Assembly (NCBI RefSeq): GCF_001577525.1
Contig: NZ_CP013015.1
Location: 1,260,966-1,324,965 of the forward strand
Reading direction: 5' to 3'
DNA from: Candidatus Desulfofervidus auxilii
GTDB taxonomy: Bacteria; Desulfobacterota; Desulfofervidia; Desulfofervidales; Desulfofervidaceae
Length of the DNA stretch: 64,000 bases
Shown one piece after another: positions 1 to 7,885 of this stretch. The notes beneath the pieces were generated by a model. That model ran no database searches, was not told where the DNA came from, and saw nothing but the letters and a program-made list of their open reading frames with translations. Every line of letters starts with the position of its first letter. Position 1 is the stretch's first letter. Made by a program: the position numbers and the translations under genes.

Positions 1-1
1 C

Positions 2-940
2 TGTTTTTGTGACATGTATCTTTTTGCTGATGAAGTGGCCAAGGCCGCAGATAGGGCAGGATTGAGAGCAGTGGTAGGGGAGGTGCTCTATGATTTTCCC
101 TCTCCTAATTATGGACCTATTGAAAATGGTTTTATTTATACAGAAACGCTTATCCAAAAATGGTCAAATCATCCCCTTATTAGTATTGCTGTAGAACCCC
201 ATGCTGTCTATACTTGTAGTCCTGAGTTACTTAAACAGGCCAAGAAAATAAGTGAAAAATACAATGTTCCTTATGTTATCCATCTGGCAGAGACTAAAAC
301 AGAAGTAGAAAAAACTAAAGAAAAATTTTATTGCACCCCTCCCCAACATTTAGCTAATCTTGGTATTTTAGATGAAACAGTAATTGCTGACCATTGTGTT
401 TGGCTCACTGACTTAGATATAGAACTGATTGAAAAACATCAAGTTAAAGTGGTTCACAATCCCGAGAGCAATCTAAAATTGGCCTCTGGCATTGCCCCTA
501 TTCCTACTCTTTTATCTCAGGACATTACTGTAAGTTTAGGCACTGACGGTCCTGCTAGTAACAATGACTTAGATATGTTCTTAGAGATGGATACTGCAGC
601 CAAGATGCACAAATTAAAACAGGAAAATCCTACCTTGATGCCTGCCTGGCAGGTATTGGCTATGGCCACAAAACAAGGGGCTAAGACCTTGGGAATGGGT
701 GAAAAGATTGGGACTATAACTCCTGGTAAAAAAGCAGATTTGATTGTGTTAGACTTTAATCAGCCTCATCTTATACCTGTGTATAATCCTGTTTCTCATC
801 TTGTGTATACTGCTAGCGGGAAGGATGTTTTGACCACTATTGTAAATGGAAAAGTGCTAATGGAAAACCGAAAAATACAGAATTTAGACTTAGAAGAAAT
901 TTATGGTCAGATAAAAGCCATTACTAGAGAATTTGGTTAA
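2..940 (+). CDS. mtaD: MTA/SAH deaminase-type amidohydrolase, 3' part
   Basis: This is the C-terminal part of an amidohydrolase of the 5-methylthioadenosine/S-adenosylhomocysteine deaminase family, which converts adenosine thioethers to inosine derivatives in nucleoside salvage. The frame is open through the left edge: the residues before the first ATG (position 14) read CFCD and continue the family pattern, so the true start lies outside. Visible metal and substrate motifs are HLAE (about residue 94 of the visible part), ADHC, HNPESN and GTDG (about 177-180). The N-terminal HxH metal site is outside the window. The C-terminal composite-sandwich segment ends normally (KADLIVLD, then the VNGKVLMENR strand). 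The exact substrate could be a related aminohydrolase; the family is secure. Confidence 0.85.
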   Translation, partial: CFCDMYLFADEVAKAADRAGLRAVVGEVLYDFPSPNYGPIENGFIYTETLIQKWSNHPLISIAVEPHAVYTCSPELLKQAKKISEKYNVPYVIHLAETKTEVEKTKEKFYCTPPQHLANLGILDETVIADHCVWLTDLDIELIEKHQVKVVHNPESNLKLASGIAPIPTLLSQDITVSLGTDGPASNNDLDMFLEMDTAAKMHKLKQENPTLMPAWQVLAMATKQGAKTLGMGEKIGTITPGKKADLIVLDFNQPHLIPVYNPVSHLVYTASGKDVLTTIVNGKVLMENRKIQNLDLEEIYGQIKAITREFG

Positions 941-1023
941 AAGGCAGAAGTGAAGTTGCCTCAAACTCCCACACTCAGGAACAGCTAAATAGTTGAAAAT
1001 TTGGGAAATAATTCAGCTTGACA

Positions 1024-1052
1024 GGTTAACAAAAATTAACTAAATGGTTAAC
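1024..1052. promoter_or_regulatory. candidate BirA operator over the birA promoter
   Basis: Two GGTTAAC boxes start at 1024 and 1046, exactly 22 bases apart, and end two bases before the birA ATG at 1054. A TTGACA hexamer lies at 1018-1023, so the boxes would overlap a promoter. GTTAAC cores spaced by about two helical turns are the known layout of BirA operators, and this BirA has a DNA-binding domain. Autoregulation is an inference; the outer bases of the left box do not match the known consensus well. Confidence 0.4.
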
Positions 1053-1053
1053 T

Positions 1054-1974
1054 ATGCGAAAAAGGATTTTAGGTTTACTTTATCAAGAAAAGGATTTTGT
1101 CTCTGGTGAGGCCTTGAGCAAAAGACTTGGTATCTCCAGGGTGGGGGTGTGGAAGCATATTCAGGTTCTACGTAAAGAGGGGTATGTGATAGAGGCTTCA
1201 AATAAGGGATATCGGTTAATATCTGCACCTGATTTGCTCTTGCCAGAGGAATTGGCTGAGCTGGACAAAAAAGTCTATTATTTTGAGGAAGTTTCTTCCA
1301 CTATGGATGTGGCCAGAAAGTTGGCTCAAAAGGGAGAAGAAGCCATAGTTATTGCTGAAACTCAAACAAAAGGGAAAGGGCGTCGGGGCAGGTACTGGCA
1401 TTCAGGCAGAGGTGGCATTTATTTTTCTTTGATTTTAAAGCCAACAATAAATCCATCTCAGGCCCATTTGGTCAATTTACTTGCTGGGGTGGCTGTGGCA
1501 ATTACCATAAGGAAGTTATTTAACATAAACGCTACGCTTAAATGGCCAAATGATGTGCTTATCAATGAAAAAAAAGTTTGTGGCATCCTAGCTGAAATGG
1601 AAGCTGAGGCAGATATAGTAAGGTTTATTATTTTAGGTATTGGTATAAATGTAAATAACAACATCTCTGATAGGATAAAAAGTGCTATTTCTTTGAGAGA
1701 AATCCTAGGAAAAGAAGTTTCTAAAAAGAAGCTATTTTTGCCCCTTATAAAGGAAATAGAAAAATTACAGTCCTTTTTAAACCAACCTAAGGTGCTTGTT
1801 AATAGATGGAAACGGCTTTCTTCTACACTTGGGCGTCATGTAAGGGTTATTATTCAAAATAAAATATTAGAAGGAGAGGCTATAGATATTGATAATGATG
1901 GTGCATTAATTTTAAAAACTAGTGATGAAGGTTTAAAAAGAGTGGTTGCTGGTGATTGCATACACTTACGTTAA
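1054..1974 (+). CDS. birA: bifunctional biotin-protein ligase / biotin operon repressor BirA
   Basis: BirA activates biotin to biotinyl-AMP and transfers it to the biotin carrier protein of carboxylases. Class II enzymes like this one also repress biotin genes. Residues 1-60 form the winged helix-turn-helix (SGEALSKRLGISRVGVWKHI). The catalytic domain carries SSTMD, the adenylate-binding GKGRRGR loop (about residues 108-114), KWPNDV and the KVCGIL lysine motif. The last 50 residues fit the small C-terminal beta domain. Length (306 residues) is normal for the repressor-type ligase. It overlaps the next gene by 29 bases, so the two are probably co-transcribed. GTTAAC boxes at its start suggest self-repression by biotin. 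Confidence 0.93.
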   Translation: MRKRILGLLYQEKDFVSGEALSKRLGISRVGVWKHIQVLRKEGYVIEASNKGYRLISAPDLLLPEELAELDKKVYYFEEVSSTMDVARKLAQKGEEAIVIAETQTKGKGRRGRYWHSGRGGIYFSLILKPTINPSQAHLVNLLAGVAVAITIRKLFNINATLKWPNDVLINEKKVCGILAEMEAEADIVRFIILGIGINVNNNISDRIKSAISLREILGKEVSKKKLFLPLIKEIEKLQSFLNQPKVLVNRWKRLSSTLGRHVRVIIQNKILEGEAIDIDNDGALILKTSDEGLKRVVAGDCIHLR

Positions 1975-3751
1975 AACATTTTTTATAATTTTATGGTTAA
2001 CCCCCTTTTTTTTCTGGTTAACAAATGTCTATGCCCAGATATCTCTTCCCCCAATAGTAGTCACTGCCAGTAGACTCCCTCAACCCTCTACTGAGATTGG
2101 ACGTGAAATAGAAATTATTGAGGCTGAGGAAATCAGACAGTTACCTGTCCATTCGGTGGATGAATTATTGGAATATTTTAGCAGTATAGATGTCCGCAAT
2201 CGGGGGATTTCTGGTATTCAATCTGATTTTAGCCTGCGGGGAAGTAGTTTTGAGCAAGTGTTATTTCTGATAAATGGTATGCCTATAAATGACCCTCAAA
2301 CTGGGCATCATCATGGTGATATTCCCATAACTCTGAGTGAGATTGACCGTATAGAAGTGGTCCTAGGTGGGGCAAGTGCCTTATACGGACATGGGGGATT
2401 TGGTGGAGTGATTAACATTATTACTAAAAAACAGACAAAACCTAAAATAAAGGTAAAATATGCTCATGGGGAGTATGACTATAATCTAGAGAAGATTGGA
2501 CTTACCACGCCTACCTGGCAAGATAATCAATTGAGCCTTAATTGGGAACGTCAATTGAGTAATGGTTATCACATAAACACCGACTTTGACACTAAATTAG
2601 GTAACCTTTCTTTTAACAGCAAAAATTGGCAAATTTTTATGGGATTTTCTGATAAAAGATTTGGGGCAAATAGTTTTTATACTCCTAAATATCCCTGGCA
2701 ATGGGAGCGCACCCAAACTCAATTATTTTTAACTAAAACCAAATTTCAAATAGGAAATATTCATTTCCAGCCCGCCTTTATTTATCGTAGACATGATGAC
2801 CATTTTTTCTTAGATAGAAACAATCCTGATTTTTATCAAAATCACCATCATACCCATGTTTATAACTTCAGACTGCCTTTTAATAAGCAAATAGCCAATA
2901 TAAAAATAGCAGGAGGAACAGAATTTTCCCGGGAAGATATAAAAAGTAATAGTTTAGGTAGTCATTTTCGCTGGCATGAGGGTATTTTTTTAAGTCTTAG
3001 CCCCGCTTTAGAAAAAATAAATACTAACTTGGACTTGCGCCTAGACCATTATTCTGAAGATTTAGGGACAGAATTTTCACATAACTTAAGCTTTGCTTAT
3101 AAATTAAGACCTGATTTAAAATTAAGATGGGCTACTGGGCGTTCCTTCCGCATACCAAGTTTTACTGAACTTTACTACCAATCTCCAGCCAATATAGGTA
3201 ATCCTGCTTTAAGAGCAGAACATGCTTGGCATTTAGAAAGTGGGATAGATATTTTTAAATCTAAATGGCAAGCAGGAGTGACCATATTTTACCGCTGGGG
3301 AAGAGATATAATTGATTGGGTGATGAAAGAAGGGTTCTGGCAGGCAGAAAACTTAACCAGAGTTAACACTTTTGGACTTAGCTTAAATTTCACTATTTGG
3401 TGGGATAAACATAGTTTAAGATTTGATTATACTTACTTAAACCAAAGTAGTAATCCTCAAGTTTATGCTAAATATTTGAACTATTTAAGGCATAAGACAG
3501 ATTTTATTTTTCTTTCACATTGGCCAGGAAAGGTGGATACGAGTCTTGTTCTTTCTTATCAGAAACGTCTAGACCAAACTGCTTATCCTCTTTTAGATAT
3601 AAAAATTAAAAAGATATTTAATTATAGTCATGGAAAGTGTTCTATTTTCATAGAGGGTAAAAATCTTTTAGATGCCGATTATGAAGATATAGGTGGGGTG
3701 CCCATGCCTGATGTATGGATTTGGGGAGGGATAGAAATCGAGATATTTTAA
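1946..3751 (+). CDS. TonB-dependent outer-membrane receptor
   Basis: This is a TonB-dependent outer-membrane transporter that would take up a small ligand such as a cofactor, vitamin or metal chelate. The start is TTG at 1946, or GTG at 1952; no ATG is available in frame. Either start gives a signal peptide with a lysine, a hydrophobic core and cleavage after YA. A TonB-box-like stretch (PPIVVTASR) follows, then the plug domain (SLRGSSFEQVLFLINGMPIND, about 95-115; ASALYGHGGFGGVINI) and a beta-barrel ending GIEIEIF with the usual terminal Phe. About 600 residues matches BtuB-like receptors. The ligand is not evident. Overlap with birA and internal GTTAAC boxes at 1995-2022 hint at biotin-linked regulation, which is speculative. 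Confidence 0.88.
   Translation: MLVIAYTYVKTFFIILWLTPFFFWLTNVYAQISLPPIVVTASRLPQPSTEIGREIEIIEAEEIRQLPVHSVDELLEYFSSIDVRNRGISGIQSDFSLRGSSFEQVLFLINGMPINDPQTGHHHGDIPITLSEIDRIEVVLGGASALYGHGGFGGVINIITKKQTKPKIKVKYAHGEYDYNLEKIGLTTPTWQDNQLSLNWERQLSNGYHINTDFDTKLGNLSFNSKNWQIFMGFSDKRFGANSFYTPKYPWQWERTQTQLFLTKTKFQIGNIHFQPAFIYRRHDDHFFLDRNNPDFYQNHHHTHVYNFRLPFNKQIANIKIAGGTEFSREDIKSNSLGSHFRWHEGIFLSLSPALEKINTNLDLRLDHYSEDLGTEFSHNLSFAYKLRPDLKLRWATGRSFRIPSFTELYYQSPANIGNPALRAEHAWHLESGIDIFKSKWQAGVTIFYRWGRDIIDWVMKEGFWQAENLTRVNTFGLSLNFTIWWDKHSLRFDYTYLNQSSNPQVYAKYLNYLRHKTDFIFLSHWPGKVDTSLVLSYQKRLDQTAYPLLDIKIKKIFNYSHGKCSIFIEGKNLLDADYEDIGGVPMPDVWIWGGIEIEIF
1995..2022. promoter_or_regulatory. second GGTTAAC box pair, inside the receptor gene
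   Basis: GGTTAAC occurs at 1995-2001 and 2016-2022, with flanks close to the BirA half-sites (TGGTTAACC and GGTTAACAA) and 13 bases between them. It lies within the signal-peptide codons, where a repeated Trp-Leu-Thr could create it by chance. It may be a second BirA site or a coincidence. Confidence 0.2.
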
Positions 3752-3826
3752 AATTACTTTATTATAGCCCACTTAAGAAGCTTTTTGCTGATTAAAAGCG
3801 GATTTTGGGAAAGTTTTTGAACATTC

Positions 3827-3900
3827 CCCGGAATTTTTAAAAGCTTTCCGAAAAAAAGACAAGGTAAGCTCCTCAAAACTGTAATAACTTTAAAAGAAAA
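3827..3900. repeat. dispersed intergenic repeat, copy A
   Basis: About 74 bases shared with copy B at 28850-28920. Identical blocks are AAGCTTTCCGAAAA, AAGGTAAGCT and ATAACTTTAAAAGAAAA, in the same order and nearly the same spacing. A third, partial copy lies near 51945-51965. The function is unknown; in copies A and B a GC-rich palindrome lies downstream. Confidence 0.6.
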
Positions 3901-3904
3901 CCCA

Positions 3905-4004
3905 CCTGCCTGTCCCCGCCTGCCTGCGGGCAGGCCCGCCTGCCGTCGGGCAGGCCCGCCTGCCGTCGGGCAGGGGCAGACAGGCCTGCCTGCCGGCAGG
4001 CAGG
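3905..4004. repeat. GC-rich REP-like palindrome block
   Basis: About 100 bases of very GC-rich sequence built from CCTGCC/GGCAGG palindromes in an AT-rich genome. It includes an exact 20-base tandem repeat (3931-3950 and 3951-3970). It would fold into strong hairpins and looks like a repetitive extragenic palindrome array. A shorter relative lies at 29024-29050. Confidence 0.65.
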
Positions 4005-4087
4005 AATGTTTTTAAAGATTAACGCCTAATTTTTGGGGAATGTTCACTATGCTTAATGTAGAAATTTTTGTAACTGGATGTTTTTTT

Positions 4088-4102
4088 AGGATAATATATC
4101 CT
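4088..4102. promoter_or_regulatory. short palindrome upstream of the rTCA cluster
   Basis: AGGATA-ATA-TATCCT is a perfect 6-bp inverted repeat about 170 bases upstream of the aconitase start. It could be an operator for the rTCA cluster, but nothing in the window identifies a regulator. The rest of the upstream region (4047-4272) holds no other clear feature. Confidence 0.2.
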
Positions 4103-4272
4103 ACATTGGCTGTGAACGGTCAGAGGGAAATTAGTTTGCCTTTGTTTCTTATTTCTAATCCGTTTATGTTTCTCTTTTAATACTCCACCGTGAGGAGAGG
4201 ACAACTTATCTGTTTTAATCTGATATTAAGAGAAAAGCTATGTTAAAATTTAAAAAAACAGGGGTGATAAAA

Positions 4273-6210
4273 ATGGGAAAGACATTGACCCAAAAGATTT
4301 TAGAAGCGCACTTAGTTTCAGGGAAGTATAAACCAGGTGAGGAAATAGCTATTGCTATAGATCAAACTCTAACCCAGGATGCTACTGGGACTATGTGTTA
4401 TTTACAGTTTGAGGCCATGGGTATTCCCCGCGTAAAGACCAAACTTTCAGTGAGTTATATTGACCACAACACTATCCAAGCAGGTTTTGAGAATCCTGAT
4501 GACCACAAATATCTTCAAACCATAGCGGCTAAATATGGCATCATCCTTTCTAGGGCAGGCAATGGTATCTGCCACCAAGTGCACCTAGAACGTTTTGCCA
4601 AACCAGGGGAAACCCTATTGGGCTCAGACAGTCACACCCCCACCGCAGGTGGAGTAGGAATGGTAGGTATTGGTGCTGGTGGATTGGATGTAGCCGTAGC
4701 CATGGCCGGAGGTCCTTTTTGTATGGTTTGTCCTAAAGTAATTAGGGTGAATCTTAGGGGAAAATTACCCCCCTGGGTAAGTGCCAAGGATGTAGTGTTA
4801 AAGGTGTTAGAAATATTTGGCACAAAAGGCAATGTGGGTTGCGTGTTTGAATATACCGGTGAAGGAGTCAAGTATCTAACCGTGCCTGAACGGGCCACTA
4901 TTACTAATATGGGTGCAGAATGTGGAGTAACGTTTTCTATTTTTCCCAGTGATGAGAACACCAGAAAATTTTTAAGGGCACAGGCCAGAGAGATCAACTG
5001 GACGTCCCTTTCACCTGATGAAGATGCTCATTATGATAAAGAGGTAGAAATTAATTTAAGTGAGCTGGTTCCGCTCATTGCCTGTCCACATAGTCCTGGT
5101 AATGTTAAAAAGGTAGAAGAAGTAGCAGGGATCTCAGTAGATCAAGTTTGTATTGGTAGTTGCACCAATTCTTCTTATCGAGATTTGATGATTGTGGCTC
5201 AAATCCTGGATGGTAAAAAGTGCCATCCTGATGTCAGTTTTGTAGTGGCACCAGGTTCCAGGCAGGTCTTACGCATGCTGGCTAAAAATGGTGCTTTGGA
5301 TAAGCTAGTTGCGGCTGGAGCCAGAATTGCGGAATGTGCCTGTGGCTTTTGTATTGGAAACAGTCAAGCCCCCAGGAGTAACGGAATTTCACTGCGCACT
5401 ATAAATCGTAATTTTTTAGGCCGGTGTGGCACAAAAACCGCTCAAGTCTATTTAGTAAGTCCTGAGACTGCGGCAGCAGCGGTAATTACCGGACAAATAA
5501 CCGACCCCCGCACATTGGATATAACTTATCCTGAGATTGAGATGCCAGAACAATTTTTAATTGATGATGCTATGTTTATCCATCCTGCTTCTGAGCCAGA
5601 AAAGATTGAGATTTACCGCGGTCCTAATATTGGGGAACCACCTAAAAATGAGCCTATGCCAGAAAAGATAGAGGGTGTTGTCACTATAAAAGTAGGAGAT
5701 GAAATTACTACTGACCACATTATTCCTGCGGGTAGCCGCATGAAGTATCGTTCAAATGTGCCCAAATATGCCGAGTTTGTATTTGAAGTAATTGACCCTG
5801 AATTTCATAAACGCGCCAAGACATATAAAGAACAGGGGAAACACAATGTCATTGTAAGTGGTTTGAGTTATGGGCAGGGTTCATCCAGAGAACATGCTGC
5901 CATTTGTCCTATGTATTTAGGTGTAAAGGCTGTTATTGGCAAGTCCTTTGAACGAATCCATGCCGCTAATTTAGTGAATTTTGGTATAGCTCCCTTATTG
6001 TTTAAAAATCCAGCGGATTATGACGCCATTGAGCAAGGTGATGAATTGGAGATCCCTAGTATTAGGGAAAAAATAAAGGCAGGAGAAGATTTAGTAGTAG
6101 AGAATAAGACCAAGGGCACAAAGTTTGAAGTTACCTATCAATTATCAGAAAGGGAAAAACAAATATTATTAGCAGGTGGGACTTTGGCCTACATGAAAGG
6201 TAAAGCTTAG
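4273..6210 (+). CDS. acn: aconitate hydratase
   Basis: Aconitase interconverts citrate and isocitrate; in the reductive TCA direction it feeds citrate to ATP-citrate lyase. I chose the ATG at 4273 because GGGGTGA at 4261-4267 is a good ribosome site and family similarity begins there; an upstream ATG at 4240 would add 11 residues. The [4Fe-4S] ligands are visible in CIGSCTNS (about residue 295) and ACGFCIGN (about 355), and DSHTPTAGG is the substrate-site motif. The C-terminal swivel domain (SGLSYGQGSSREHAA) is in the same chain. About 645 residues suits the compact aconitase type of anaerobes. It is the first gene of the rTCA cluster and sits 11 bases before the CBS gene. Confidence 0.95.
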   Translation: MGKTLTQKILEAHLVSGKYKPGEEIAIAIDQTLTQDATGTMCYLQFEAMGIPRVKTKLSVSYIDHNTIQAGFENPDDHKYLQTIAAKYGIILSRAGNGICHQVHLERFAKPGETLLGSDSHTPTAGGVGMVGIGAGGLDVAVAMAGGPFCMVCPKVIRVNLRGKLPPWVSAKDVVLKVLEIFGTKGNVGCVFEYTGEGVKYLTVPERATITNMGAECGVTFSIFPSDENTRKFLRAQAREINWTSLSPDEDAHYDKEVEINLSELVPLIACPHSPGNVKKVEEVAGISVDQVCIGSCTNSSYRDLMIVAQILDGKKCHPDVSFVVAPGSRQVLRMLAKNGALDKLVAAGARIAECACGFCIGNSQAPRSNGISLRTINRNFLGRCGTKTAQVYLVSPETAAAAVITGQITDPRTLDITYPEIEMPEQFLIDDAMFIHPASEPEKIEIYRGPNIGEPPKNEPMPEKIEGVVTIKVGDEITTDHIIPAGSRMKYRSNVPKYAEFVFEVIDPEFHKRAKTYKEQGKHNVIVSGLSYGQGSSREHAAICPMYLGVKAVIGKSFERIHAANLVNFGIAPLLFKNPADYDAIEQGDELEIPSIREKIKAGEDLVVENKTKGTKFEVTYQLSEREKQILLAGGTLAYMKGKA

Positions 6211-6221
6211 GAGGAATGATT

Positions 6222-6593
6222 ATGAAGATTACAGATATAATGACTAAAGATTTGGTGAGAGTTGAGGAAAACACTGCGATTGCCTGGGTAATTTCCAAAA
6301 TGAAACACTTTAAGATTCGTTCTTTAATTGTAGAAAGGGTGGATAAAAATGAACCTTATGGGATGATTACTGTCAGAGACGTCGTCTATAAGGTGATTGC
6401 CAAAGGTTTAGACCCTGAAACAGTGGAAGTAAAGGATATCATGAGTGAACCTGCTGTTTATGTTTCTTCTGATATGGACGTAAAGAAAGTAGCCCAGTTT
6501 ATGGCAGAAAAAGGAGTGTCCCGGGTATTGGTAAAAAAAGAAGATAAGTTAGTAGGCATTGCCAGTTTATTAGATATTCTTAAGGCATTTTGA
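6222..6593 (+). CDS. two-CBS-domain protein
   Basis: A small cytosolic protein made of two CBS domains (residues about 5-60 and 66-122), the pair that binds adenine nucleotides or AdoMet. ITDIMTKDLVRV and VKDIMSEPAVYV open the two repeats. The start at 6222 is preferred over 6216 because the AGGAGG at 6209-6214 is then well spaced. It lies 12 bases upstream of aclB, between aconitase and ATP-citrate lyase. An energy-charge sensor acting on this ATP-consuming step is a reasonable inference, but no partner is shown by the sequence. Confidence 0.88.
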   Translation: MKITDIMTKDLVRVEENTAIAWVISKMKHFKIRSLIVERVDKNEPYGMITVRDVVYKVIAKGLDPETVEVKDIMSEPAVYVSSDMDVKKVAQFMAEKGVSRVLVKKEDKLVGIASLLDILKAF

Positions 6594-6605
6594 GGAGGTA
6601 AGATT

Positions 6606-7877
6606 ATGGCACAAAAGGCTATTAGAGAATATGATGCCAAAAAGTTACTGGCTAAGTATTTCTCTGAAAAAGGTTTAGACTACCCCTTTAAGGCAGTGTT
6701 AATTACGCCAGATTCAAAATGGAAAGAAGTAGAGAAAGAGCACCCTTGGCTAAAAAAAGAAAAGTTAGTGGTTAAACCTGATCAACTCTTTGGTAAAAGG
6801 GGAAAACATGGCTTGGTATTGGTCAATGCTTCTTTAAAGGAAGTCAAGGATTGGATTAAGGAAAGAATGGAAAAAGAAGTAACCATTGGTAAAATTTCTG
6901 ATAAGTTAACTCACTTTTTGATAGAGCCATTTATTCCTCATGAAAGTGAGTATTATTTGGCCATAACCATGGAAAGAGAAGGAGATAGAATTTATATGTC
7001 TGATGAAGGAGGAGTAGAAATTGAAGAGATATGGGATAGGGTAAAACAAGTATCTGTGCCTGTTTTAGGAGACAAGAAAAATTTAAAAAAGCTTATTGGA
7101 AAAAACCTACCTAAAGGTATTGTGGAAAAAGAAAGCTTTGTTCAATTTGCAATAAACATTTATCAATTTTTTACTGATTATCACTTTACTTATTTGGAAT
7201 TTAACCCCCTCACTATCAAAGATAATATGCTCTATCCCCTGGATACAGTGGCGCGTCTGGATGACACAGCCCATTTTGAGTGTGCGGAAAAATGGGGGGA
7301 TATTGAATTTCCCACGCCTTTTGGACGAAAATACAGACCAGAAGAACGTTATATTCAAAAATTGGATGCTGCTAGTGGGTCTTCTTTAAAGCTTACCATC
7401 TTAAATCCCCACGGACGCATCTGGACCATGGTGGCTGGAGGTGGTGCAAGTGTAGTCTATACAGATACTGTATCTGATTTGGGTTTTGCCCATGAATTGG
7501 GAAATTATGGGGAATATAGTGGTAATCCTACTACCGATGAAACATATGAATATGCCAAGACCATTTTAGATTTGATGACTAGAGAACCCGATAAAGAAGG
7601 AAGACCAAAGGTGCTTATTATTGGAGGTGGAATTGCCAATTTTACTGATGTGGCCAAGACCTTTGATGGCATTATCAAGGCATTGGAAGATTATGCGGAT
7701 AGGTTAAAGGCAGTTAATGCCAAGATTTATGTGCGTCGAGGTGGCCCCAATTATGAAAAAGGACTGGTCAGGATAAGAGAGGCTTGTGAAAGACTAGGTT
7801 TGCCCATTGATGTCTATGGTCCAGAGGCCCATATGACTAGGGTAGTGAAGTTAGCTTTAGAAGAAAAAGCTGCTTAA
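6606..7877 (+). CDS. aclB: ATP-citrate lyase, small subunit (AclB)
   Basis: AclB is the succinyl-CoA-synthetase-beta-like, ATP-grasp subunit of the heteromeric ATP-citrate lyase, which cleaves citrate with ATP and CoA into acetyl-CoA and oxaloacetate. This is the diagnostic reaction of the reductive TCA cycle. The N-terminal AQKAIREYDAKKLLAKY and LFGKRGKHGL motifs (about 60-75) and the TIWTM-like AGGGASVVYTDT stretch are typical. The length of 423 residues is slightly above green-sulfur-bacterial AclB. GGAGG precedes the start. It is followed after 8 bases by aclA, and the two products form the complex. Confidence 0.95.
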   Translation: MAQKAIREYDAKKLLAKYFSEKGLDYPFKAVLITPDSKWKEVEKEHPWLKKEKLVVKPDQLFGKRGKHGLVLVNASLKEVKDWIKERMEKEVTIGKISDKLTHFLIEPFIPHESEYYLAITMEREGDRIYMSDEGGVEIEEIWDRVKQVSVPVLGDKKNLKKLIGKNLPKGIVEKESFVQFAINIYQFFTDYHFTYLEFNPLTIKDNMLYPLDTVARLDDTAHFECAEKWGDIEFPTPFGRKYRPEERYIQKLDAASGSSLKLTILNPHGRIWTMVAGGGASVVYTDTVSDLGFAHELGNYGEYSGNPTTDETYEYAKTILDLMTREPDKEGRPKVLIIGGGIANFTDVAKTFDGIIKALEDYADRLKAVNAKIYVRRGGPNYEKGLVRIREACERLGLPIDVYGPEAHMTRVVKLALEEKAA

Positions 7878-7885
7878 GGAGGTTA

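Larger units (their letters stand above)
3818..4046. repeat. segment bounded by a 12-bp inverted repeat
   Basis: TGAACATTCCCC at 3818-3829 is matched exactly by its reverse complement at 4035-4046. The segment between holds dispersed-repeat copy A and the GC-rich palindrome block. GGGGAAT-type terminal repeats are typical of IS21-family ends, and a related GGGGAATGT occurs at 34558-34566 next to an IstB remnant. This may therefore be a non-autonomous or decayed insertion, but no transposase is present and no target duplication was identified. Confidence 0.4.

Noticed and set aside
3905-4004. Possible CRISPR array in the GC-rich repeats
   Set aside because: The repeat unit is 20 bases with no unique spacers and no cas genes nearby; it is a palindrome block.
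4019-4204. 61-residue minus-strand open frame between the GC-rich block and the aconitase gene
   Set aside because: Very basic, low-complexity translation with no recognisable motif, no good ribosome site, and it overlaps the inverted-repeat end; most likely chance.
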